DNA from: Apus apus
Taxonomy: Eukaryota > Chordata > Aves > Apodiformes > Apodidae
DNA length: 64,000 bases
Reading direction: 5' to 3'
NCBI RefSeq assembly: GCF_020740795.1
Contig: NC_067283.1
Location: 2,383,659 to 2,447,658 of the forward strand
Below, one piece after another: positions 26,701-38,700 of the stretch. The notes beneath the pieces were generated by a model. It saw only the letters and a program-made list of their open reading frames with translations. It was not told the DNA's origin and did not search any database. Each line of letters begins with the position of its first letter. The stretch's first letter is position 1. Both the position numbers and the translations under genes were made by a program.

Positions 26701-29700
26701 AATAAAAACAAAAGCAAAAGCCTGGGATAGGGAGAAAGTAGAAAACAGGATCTGTGGTGAGCACAATGCCAAGGACAGCCCTCCAGGAGCCAATGGGTGG
26801 AAAGTCCTGAGAAACAATAGAAAATTGTCAGCAATGTCCATCTTTGCTGCTTCGTGTAAAAGGTTTAGGTAGGAGTTCACCAGCTCTGATATCCCAAGAA
26901 AACACCCTGAAGACAAGACACCAACTTGATGTTCTTGTAGGGAAGACAGAAGAAAACCTTTTTTCCACTTTCTGTTTCCTGACCCAGCTCTTTCCAATCC
27001 TCACCCGCTAGAGAAAAGGGGCCATGAAAATCCAAACTGGTGAAAAACGCACCATGGGAACACGGAGCCAAGACCTGTCCATCACTTCCTGGCTTATTGC
27101 TTCGAACAACTTCACCAGCTTTCAAGCTGGTCTGAATCAGAGTGAAGCCAGTGAATTAGGAAAGCATCTCCAGAACAAGAGAAGCAGTAAATTTAGGGGA
27201 TGAAGAGGCTTTTCTTAGCCAACAAGCAATGAACCTCCTCCAGGTGAAGACCTCCATGAGCAAAAGCAACACATGTACACACACGTCTCCCCCCACACCT
27301 GCTGGTGCTGGATCCATGCCCGTTTCAGCAGGGGGGAACCAATGCAACAGCCTCAGACCTGCACACACGTTCCAGCAGCCCCAGGAAGAAGAGTGAGGTG
27401 GCATTTTTCAGAGCATGGCATCGATAATAAACAAGTGCAGGCAGAGCCAGGGAGAGCTGGTGCCCCCACCTGAAATGCTGCCTTGGAGCTGCCACTGCAT
27501 GGAACCTTTATAATCCTATAAAGCCCTTTTATGCAACCTAGGCTGAGTGAGGTCCCGTAAGGCAACAGTGTCAGAGTCAGACTCTTTCTCAGCTCCTCAC
27601 AAAGACCAAGCTGTTCCTTCCAAGGAAATTTTTCAGGATGGGGGAGAAATTAAGGTGTTTATTTTATTTTTTACATACCTGATCCACAACTGTTACACTT
27701 AAACTGAAAGCCCCCACTCTTTGCAATTGTATTATTTTTGATTGAGGGGACTGAGGGTAAGATGAAGGTGTGTTTGTCCACTAGGAAGCTGGAGAAAGAC
27801 CAGATAGCTCCTTGCAAACAACCCACTAGGCTTTAACTCTCCTGAAGTTAACTCCAACCTCTGTAAGAGCAATATGAATCTACACAGTCACAAGACTGTT
27901 TCTGCTTCAGTCTTTTCCTGACATCTCCTCCAAGTGGCACACTTGCACTGTATGACCTCAGGAGGGACCTGTGTGACCTCCAGGCCTCAGGAAAGGTTAC
28001 TCAGTGCCATACCCACATATCCAAGAGGAACCTTTACAATATCATTTACATTATTCTCCTTCCAGTTCAATCAATTCTTAGTCAGAAGCCAGGAAACCGG
28101 AAGGCTTGTCATCACCAACTGCACACAGCAAAACCTGTCCAGTTTGCACATTTAGCACCAGTGGCATTCAGCTGCTTTGGTTGTAAACTTCATGTCAAAC
28201 ATTGCTAATTGCTTTGCTCTCCTGGAGCTCAGACTCAAATCACCCAGGCCTGGGAGACATCCCAAACACAGGCCCTGCTGCTGCACAGCTCACACAGATA
28301 GCTGCATAGCCAAGTTTTATCTGTAGCACCATGGAATTATTGTCCTTTCTGAGAGGCCATTCAAGATGAGTCCTGCTTTCAGCCCATCTCAGAAGTCAAG
28401 AGTTTCTATTGCCTCGTCAGCTCACACTTTCATCAGTGTCCATGTATTTTCCCTTGTTTAAATGGGGATTTTCCTGATGAGAATTTGAGAGGGATGAAAC
28501 AGAAATAAGGCACCTGCACAGACCTACGAGTGCACTCAGTTTTTACTGAGTTTTAGAGTTTCCTTTGAAAGTGCCACCAGAGATGTGAGCCAAGGTGAGC
28601 TGCTTTTCTGCAAGGAAATGCCTCTGCTCTACCCACCTGGAATGACAGGCCTGCTGAAATACTGCATTCCTATCTAGCACTTCCTTCTCCACTGGAAGAT
28701 TTATCTCTCTACACCTGTACAAAGACTGAATTGATTCTATTTTAACTTTTTACATTCATGTTTTTCCTGCATGATTGCTACTCTTCCAATCCTTTTTCTT
28801 CTCTTTCCACCTCTTCTTCCCTTTTTTTTCATAATTAAAAAAAGTTTCAGAAAAGTTGACAACTTGAACACAAACCTTCACTGCAGTGCCTAAATTAACA
28901 ACTCCATAACTCAAGACTGAGTTATGCTGGACACCAGGCCTATAGTACTATTTTTTGCATCCAACAACCTTCAGTTGCCCTCTCTCTCCCCCACCATCAC
29001 TTGGTATGTCCCCCCACACACTCCCACACCGTGAAGCTTTCCTAATTTGATTTACTGTGGAACCCCATCCCACAAAGGCTAATTGCTATTTGAATTATAA
29101 GAAGAAAAAAGTCCAAGAAAAAACTCTTAATTCCATTGTGAGTGATGCAGACTTGATATTTGGAGCAAAATTTGGCTATCAAAGAATCATTTATCTTATT
29201 CTGCACTGTACTGGGTTTTGGGTTATCGTTTGGGTTTTTAAGTGCTCACAGGTAGAAGTGCCACCATTCTGCTCACACTAATTCAATCTCCTTTGATGAA
29301 AACTGTCTGAAGAGCACTCACCAACCTCATTTCTGCTCTTCCCAGAGCTGTCAGAAGCATTGGTAGACCCCCATATCATTTGGGGTCAGAGAAAGTTTTC
29401 TCCTCTTTGCTACTAATTAGTTCTCTATTTTTTTTTCTACCCCTCAAAGTCAGAACTGGGTTTGCTCCAACATGCAGGGCTCACCCCAGCATTCAGGCAT
29501 CCATGCCTGTTGCCATCTTGCTAAGGCTACAAAATCCAACTCACACACGATAGTTTCAAAATTCTCTGCCATTCTTTGAGTCAAAGGTTTCCTATTTTGG
29601 CTAATGTACACACATGCAAAATAAATAATAAAAGGTCTCATATTCCCTTGAGTTCTTACCAAAAAAATAATTTAAGGTATCCTGCAAACCTCAGGGAGGA

Positions 29701-32700
29701 TTTCTCAGCTTCCACAATATCCTGTTATCTTAGCAAGTGTTAAGTCCCTGCATCAGGATTGCTCTGATAGAGTTATTCACTTCTAGTTCAAATCTTCTTC
29801 AGTGTAATTTTTCCACCCGTCTCCTCTGACCTGGTGTTGTGACATTGTGCAGGTCAAAGAAGGTGACAGGAGGAAAAGTGTTCCTCCCAGCCACTAAAAC
29901 TGCACATACCCTGGCACTTTGCAAGGCTTCCTCCCCTCGTCATCACGCACAGACCACTGTGCCTTAACCATGCACCAGTTCTTTTCCTTTCAGGTCATTC
30001 CCAACCAACTCTGTGCTTTGTTCTTGTCTCTCCCTTTTGATCTTTATAAACAACAGTGTCTTGTTATTGGAGACAATTAAAGTGAAAAAAAACCACATTT
30101 GGAATCTCAAGTAACAAATTCAGCTACTCTCATCACAAATATTGCTATTTTGGTCCATATCTTCCCCTCAACAGCATTGTGCACAAACACAGAGCTTTTC
30201 TTTAGGTGGCAACCTCTCAAATGTGGGCTCCCTCATTAGTTAATAATGCCCAAATCTTAGTTGCAGCTTCTGCTTGCAAAGAGACAAGTAACAGCCCTCC
30301 TACCATGGAGACCATGACATTAAAAATTCCACCAACACAAAACAGGAACAGAGTCCTGAAACCTCACTGAGTGCTGGGAGAAAACAGCTGTATCCTACTC
30401 TGATGTTTCAATGGAGAGTACATGTTGCAGAGAGGGAAATGCCTTCAAATCCTTGGATCTGCTTCTGAGTGGTGGGATTTAGGAGGGCAGAGAGGAAAAA
30501 AGCTACAGCATGGGGGAATTTCCATCCCAATAGATCCCACCTAGCAAGGAAGGAAGCATCAGCCTCCAGCCTCCTGATGAAGTATGCTTAAACAGATTTT
30601 CTTTGTTCAGAAGATATTAAAGTGCAGAATCTTGTAAGGTCCAGTCATTCAAACTTGTCTTAAATCACTCTTTTGCATGGGTGGATCTATGCAGTGGTTT
30701 TCTCTGAGCCTCTTTTCTCAGCATCTTGGGCCAGGAGATTGAGGAGTGGGCATATAGAGATCCTGCTACACATCCCTTCCAGGCTTTTGGGTCCTACCAA
30801 GGGTTATTTCCAGCACCCAGCACAAGAGGAACTAAGAGCTGCTTCCGAAAGTAAGAATTTGCTGCTGCAAATCTGCAGCTCTTCCCTTTCCAACAGCGCT
30901 CTCCTGAACACTTCTAACACATCAACCACTCTCATCCCAAGTTATTCAGCTCTTTTCAGACTCAGGTGTTACCACAGAAATAATTTATGCTAGAGTTTCC
31001 TGTTTTACCCTTAGCTAAAAGTTCACATAGAAGTCAGAGGACCTCTCCCAGGCTGGTGAACACAGAGTTCCAAGCAACAGAAACTCCCCCTAAGGCCATC
31101 TGTCCTGCACTGAGAAGAGAGCTGGACCCTGCCACCCTTAAAAATGAGTTGTCACATCAGGTCAGAAGGGATTTTTTCTGTGAACAGGGTAAGACACAGA
31201 TGGTTGCCTCCCAGATACAGGATGGTTGCTGCATGTATAAATAAACTTCCATGCAATTTCCTGCCAAAACATGCCCTCAACTTCTCCTGTACAAATTACA
31301 TTAAAAAAAAAGTTTGGCACACAGGCTGTGAGGACAAAATATAGCAACCGAAGGAAAAATACTTCAGTGAATGAGCAGGGAATACGTGACTCAGTTCAGA
31401 TGTGAAGGACTGGAGATGGAGATGTTCTCACTATGGTGAATTCCTGCATAGAGACCAAGGTGCCATGAGGAACAACTATTTTTGCACTGTGGTGACCAGA
31501 CGCACCACAAGCAAATACTTGTAGCTGCTGCAGCATTTTCTACCTATGCAAGGCACAAGATGTGCACAGGCCATGAATAGCTCTCCCTTAAAGTAAGGCT
31601 AGGATGAGGGGAAATGGTTTTAAGCTGAAGGAAGGGAGATTTTTATGAGATTTTTAGGAAGAAATTCTTTCCTGTGAGGGTGGTGAGACACTGGCACAGG
31701 TTGCCCAGAAAAGCTGTGGCTGCCCCATCCCTGGAAGTGTTCAGGTTTAATGGGGCTTGGAACAACTTCGTCTAGTGGGAGGGGCCCTGCCCATGGCAGG
31801 AAGGTTGGAATGGGAGGGGACCTGCCCATGGCAGGAGGGTTGGAACCAGATGATCTTCAAGGTCTCTTCCAACCCAAACCGGTCTATGATTAAGCTTCAC
31901 CAGCATGGAAATGACACAAGGAGAGGGAAATACCAGGACAAGCTCTACACATGTCTGCAACCCTCCCTTGCTATTCCTGTGGCTTTTGCTGAACAGTTCC
32001 CAGCACTAAGTCACCTTTCAAAAAAGCTGCAGGGGTTTTGAGGAGCAGGCATCCATTTTTTCCAACTCAGTGACCATTAGCTAAGCCCTTGGCTGGGAGG
32101 TCTCAGGTAGCTCAACCCCAAGGGCTGCCTACAACCTAATTCCACTGGAACAACCCATTTTGCCCGTAAGTGAGCAGAAACGGAGAAAGGAGGGGGAAGA
32201 AGAGGAGGGGTAGGTTGTTTCCTCTCTCCTTCATCCTCTCAAGAATGAAACAGCAATCAGTGAGATTTACAAAGGATTTTCAACCCAACTTAAAACTGGT
32301 CGGTGAACCGCGGTGCCAGTGGAATGCACGGGCCAGGCAGCAACAGGGGCTTTCGCTCCCGATTTAAGACGGCATTAGCTTTGCCCTTCACAGCCTGTGC
32401 CAGGAATTGCCACCCCCCCTCACCACCACTGACACCCCCCTCCTTGGATAGACAGCTCCCAGACCCCCACCCTTCAATCCACCCCTGCTCCTTATCCCAG
32501 CCACTGCTTATTTTTATTTTATTTTCAGCTTAACATCATTTCTTTTGGCACGGGTCCCACTAGACCGTAGGCAACGTGTAGCTGGGAGTTTTGGTGTAGG
32601 GAAGCAGTTAAGTGGGAGCAACATGATGGAAGAAGATGAAGAAATAAGGCCAAGACAAGAAAATAAAAAGGCTTTCGAACCCCCTTCAGCTGCCCTTGGT

Positions 32701-35700
32701 GGGGAGGGAAGAAGGGGTTTTTCAGGATATTTTCCATGAGAGGGTGAATTGGTGAGAGGGTGCACATTATGCACAACATTTCTATGCCTCATAGTAACAC
32801 CACCTTGCAGCAGGAAGACAAAACTACCATAACATGGGAGTTTTATTATCGTGGGGGGGGGTTTAATTCGTTTTGAGGTTTTTGGTGGACTGGGTGGGGT
32901 TTTTTTTGGGGAAAAAGGGAGGACTTTTTGGCTTTATGGGGTTTTGGTTGTTTTTTGTCCACACTGCTGAAAATCCTGCCATTCTAGGTTCTCAGATCCC
33001 TACTGCAGTAATAAAACAACTCAGATCCATCCTTGACCAGGGGTTAGAGCAGTTCATTTTAATCTAGAATAGGGCCTAAGAACTTTCCATGACACAGAAA
33101 ATAAGGGACATTTCTAGATCACACTTGCAGAAAATGTACACAAACATCCCTCCACCCCTGCCTTGCTGGCAAATTGTTTCTGGTGGGGTTGGGGACCACC
33201 ACAGATGTAACAGAGCACACAAAGAAGTGCAACAAAAGCCAGCAGACCAAAGGAAACAGGCTAGGTGCTCAATGGTACAATTTTCACAAAACAAGGTTGA
33301 GCCATATGCCAACTCTGTCACATCTGCTCCTGCCATGAAGCCTGAATTCCCGAAAGCCAGAAAATAATCTGTGAAGTAAACTTGCAGCAATAGCTTTGCT
33401 CCTCTGATCCAAGCAAAGGGAATCGAACTTCATGATCTTTCTCAGTAGCATCCCTTCTCTGGAGAGAGTTGCACATAGCAAAGGATGTTTAGCATTTAAA
33501 ATCTAAACAAAGAAGAAAAACCCAACCAAAAATGTTTGCTCATGGTGCTTTTAACACTGGTGCTGCTTTATGTTTATCCCAGCAGATTTACAAAGGCAGA
33601 ATCTGAAAGCATCACACATGCTCTGGGTGAACCTGCTCCGGCAGAGGTTTTGGACTAGATGATCTCCAGAGGTCCCTTCCAACCCCAACCATTCTGTGGT
33701 TCTGTGGGGTAAGGCCACTCCTTTACTAGCGGAGCTCCAGTTCCCAAAACACCTCCTGTTACTGACATGAAACCTGAAGAAGCCCTGCAGATCTGCCCAG
33801 GGCTGGGGGCTCCACAAAGAGCCCTTTACTCAGGCCCTTGAAGGGATCAGACCTGCTGACTCAGGTCAAGTACAGCATTAAAAAAAAAAATACCAAGAAG
33901 AAATGCGAGACGCTCCCAGAACGGAGCCTTTCTTCCAAGCAGCGCATCGTTAAACGGCAAGGCTCATTGCCACCGGATGTTGTGAAGCCCAAAACTATGA
34001 ACAGATTTCCCAAAGGGATTAGACAAATTCAGGAAAGGGAGGTTCACTCAGGTGATGAAACATGAGGGCTTGAATGCAGCCTCTGGCTCAGGAAGCCTCT
34101 AAACTCCTGACTGCCAAGAGACAGCAGGACACACCAGGAGACACAGCTCTTGTCCCCGTTCTCCTTGGCTTCCCCAGATATTTCTCCCCTGGCTTCCCCA
34201 GGCCTGGCTGAAGAAAACTTTGGTTCTACCCTTTATGGCAGTTACATTCTCAGCACCAAGAAAGGAACTCATAAGATGCAGTGCAAGACTTTACTTCTCC
34301 TGCAGCAGTTAACTCACCTACACTCTCCAAAGAAACAGCAAAACCTGACCTCAGCAACGTCAAGGATGACGATCAGAGGACCGAAGCAGCTCTCCTATGA
34401 AGACATGTTAAGAACATTGAGGTTGTTCAGGGTGGAGAAGAAGAGGATTCAGGGAGACCTTCAAGACATTTCAGTACCTGAAGTCGGCCTACAAGAAAGC
34501 TGGTGAAGGACTTCAGACAAAGGCTTGTAGTGAGAGGACAAGTGGTAATGACTTTAAATTGGAAAAGGGGAGATTTAGGTCAGACATTAGAAAGAAATTC
34601 TTTAATGTGATGGTGGTGAGAGACACTGGTGCAAGCTGCCCAGGGAAGTTGTGGCGGTCCCATCCCTGGGTGTTCAAAGACAAGTTGGATTGGGCTTTGA
34701 ACAACCTGATCTAGTGGAAGGTGTCTCTGCCTATGCAGGGGATTTGAATGTAGATGATCTTGAAGGTCCCTTCCAACCCAAACCGTTCTGTGTTTCTATG
34801 CCACACGCCAACACTTGGCAGCATCGAGCTAAAGGTCTCGTACATCCAGAGCACTTCACTCATTCCTCAGAGAGGCTATTGCCTCTCCTTTTTGTCAACC
34901 CCACCTCCATGGTCCTAGCAGCAATCCTGCCCTGTCCCCAGCCAGCCTCCCACCCACGGCAGCCCCCAGCGTGCCGGGACGTGGGCACGCCTCGCACAGC
35001 TCCCGCCGCAGTGCGGCCAGCCATGTGTTAGTGTCAGTCTCTCCCACCCCATCCCTGCCAGGGAACACATCTGACTTCATAATGAATCACCCGTTCGTCC
35101 CCCTAACACCTCAGCCAGTCCTTTTGTTAAGCCTTTATCTCCCAAATTTAACAGCTCCTCAGCACACATCATGCAAGCAGGACTTGCCCCCTTCTTTTCT
35201 CCCTCCCCGTCCCATCCGAAGGATAAATCGTGCTGTCCCTCCCAAACACTGCCCACTCTGTTCTCAGCAGATACCGCAGTTACAAAGCTGCCCTTGCCCA
35301 GACCACAGAGGTTGGCAGCCAGGGAAGAAACTCCTTGTAGCCAAGGCAGCAGCTTCCCTCACTGCCTGGAGATATCCCTATGCACACACATGCTCAAGTA
35401 ACACCACGGCTAAAGAGAAAATAAAAGTTGCTCTCCAGACAACACAAATCTCAGAAGCTGGAGGTTTGAAATTGAATCTTTGAAGGAAGCACAGTGCTCC
35501 TTGAGTTCACTGGGACAGAAAAACAACTGGAGAATGAGCTGCTTCCTCCTCCTGCAGCCCCAGCTTTTATACTCAGGACCTGAATGGCCCAGCTGGAAGC
35601 AGAGACTGGCTCCTAATCAATTTCTGGACAAACGATGACTTCTAGAAACAAGCATGCAGATTCAGGCAGAAGGAGTTTTCACCTCCCCCTCCCCTCAAAA

Positions 35701-38700
35701 CATTTTACCCAGCCCCTATTATATATCGCACGGAGGTCAGCTCCTGGAGTATTTAGATGGTTGGGCAGTTTGACACATCATCTGATCTATTCTGGGAGCA
35801 GTTTAAGGTTCTGCAATTCCTCCCCTGCACAGCAGCGATAGCTTTTCCACTCTAATGTCATATTATCCTCATGGCAGGTTTAAAAACTAAACAGGTGAAA
35901 AAACAAACTTTCTGGACACTGGAGAGAGCAGGATGCATGAGACACATTATGGTGATGGGATGGTAGAAGTTTATCCTCGTTCTGAGCCCCAAGAGAGGCT
36001 GTGGGAATGAACTGTGAACATGAAGACCCCGTTCCTTACAACACTCAACAGAAGGATACTCAAAAGCTCTTGCATAAATGTCATCCCATGGCAAAGACTC
36101 TCTCATGAGTGTCTTTCTGAAGGAGTTTTGCAGTCCTGAGGCTTTATGGGCCTCAAATGAAACTTCAATTGTCAGATGTTCAGCTAAGAAAACTAGTTCT
36201 GGCCATGGTTTCAAACTCATCAGACAAGGATAAAGCACCAGTGCAGGAGTCTACATTCTTGCTGATGTATCCTAGAGGAGATTCCTGTGGAGCCAGCCAA
36301 CGGCACAAACCTTCCTGTCTTTTGCTTCAGATTCAAGGGCAGCACACAGAGCAATGTTCAGTGGATGGCAGTGATAGAAGGACTTTCTCCTCCAGCATCC
36401 CAAAACACTGCTCCTCCACATCACAGCTTGTCGCAGTAAGGGGAAGGAGGACAGAAAAATGTGAACATCTGCCATCGATGTCCTGACATCCATTTACCAC
36501 CAGCAAGAAAGACCCAGGTCCCACACCATTAGACATCCTTCCTCAAAGACTGAATCCATGCAGAGTTTCATGGAAGGGAAGCAAATGTTGTAACTGTGGG
36601 TAATCACAGGTGATGAATAAATTGCTTTTAAAGATATCTTGGTTATCAAGAGACCTGGGCTGCTGGCAGTACCCTCATCTTTTGAAGGTGACCAGACTAA
36701 AGAATATCAGTAAGAACCTCAGCTGGATCGAAATTTGCCAACATTTCAAGTGAATACCCTCAGAATACTTCATCACTTCAGCACATATATCTTTATCATA
36801 TTATATAGAGACTATATGAAGAGTCATATTAACCAAAATACAACAGCTCAGGGAGAGCCAAAGCTTTATTCTATGAGTGCCACTGAACAGACAAGGCTTC
36901 ATATCATCCATCTTCAAAGCAATCCCTTTTGCTCAGTAATTCAAAGAAAAATTCTTTATGCATTGTATTTAAAAAGCACGTGGGGCACACTCAACCAACC
37001 AGTATTAAAGAAAATATTTCCTTCCTGTATTGATCATCCATCCATCCAACTAAGTTGCATTAAAAAGGCACGGGAAGGACAACAAGCCAAGTGTTATACA
37101 TAGCAAATTCTGATTAGATTATGAAACTTTAAGAAGATCTTAACAAGTGGACAGTGTGCATTTTACATAATTAGCTTGTTACTTATAAATGCTTTCCATA
37201 GTGCCAATGGCAGATTTTCACCACCTAAAATAGCCTAAAGCTGTTGGATTCAGGAACTCCTGCTATCCCAATTTAGATCAACTCAAATACAGAAACCACG
37301 AGGTGGTTTCGTTACACCAAGATTAGGAATTGAATCGGCTCTTGTATGCCTGGATGTTGGAAGGGGTGAAAGACTAAAGAGGGCAAAGACATATTATATC
37401 ACACTCTACCTCGCCAGCCCAACCCTCACTGAATATGAAGCTTGTTCTTCACAGCATTTTGACAGCTTTCAAATTCCTTTTGGGGGATAGAGCCTCACTT
37501 CAAGACTGGACATAAAGGTGCAGCACTGTGAGATGCCACAGCTGTATCCATATTCATTTAGCAGAGAACAGCTCCCCAGCTCCAGGAGACATATGCTTCA
37601 AGAAGCTGGGATTGTTTCACTTAAATTCCAAGAAGCAGCTTGGAGAAAGCCTTGAGTTACAACCACTGCCTCTAAAATATGAGCTCAGAAGTGGCAAACC
37701 AGGCAAAGAAAGCCATTTGATTTGCAAATTGCTCATGCTTGACAAGGAAGTCCCAAAAAATGCAGAGCTACTCAATGTTATACCTATGCCAGTCCCTACA
37801 TCACTCTCTCCCAGTCCCTGCAAACAACTAAAGAAAGAAACAAAGCACTTTCAACTCTAAATAAAGAAGTGCACGACAGCATGCTAGAAAACACCTTGAG
37901 GAAAAACTGCCCTGTGGGAAGAGAATGCAGTCTTAGAGTTAGCCCAGCAGGAAAATATCATCCAAGACACAGTCAATCAATCTGGGCAAGTTCCCAATTT
38001 CTAAACTACCCACCAACAGCTAACAAAATGAGCAGAGAGACAGTCCTTTAGCTGTTGGCTATTCAAAATGCTGTGGAGGTAAGCTAGGAGCTCTGAGGGT
38101 CCATACTACATGATGCTCTACCTTCACCTGCTGAGCAGCATTAAGATAGATAAAGCCACCATGGTGCAACATTGAGTTGACCTTTCAGTTATGCCATATA
38201 ATTGCCATTTTCAAGGACTGAAGGGGAAAAGGTCACTATATATCTAACACAGCATTACAGCCCCCAAAGAACTTGAGGAAGAAGGAAAATATATCCCAAT
38301 ACCCTTTGCCTTAATGCTTTCCTTTCTTAGCCCCCAGAGATGTAATTGTGTCTTTTCAACAAATTTATGGATTTGAATCTTTAACTTCAGAAATACTACC
38401 AAGCTGCAGCTGAATGAATGGCATAAGGTTTCAGCTGGCTGTGAGAAACTACACTGAGGTGAGAAGCTCCAAGTGAGAGAAGACCCACTCATCTACACAT
38501 TTAGGTAAAAACAACAGCGAAGAACAAAACTCAGCCAGTGCACTTTCTGTACTCAGCTCTACAAGAAAGAAATTCTATTTTAGAGCACAAATCATTTGTG
38601 TGGTCTGAAAATACATCATCCATCTCCCAGTCCAGAGCTGGATGGTCAGATTCACATTTGGATTCCCAGATTCACAAAGGCATTTAGCTGACATCTTATT

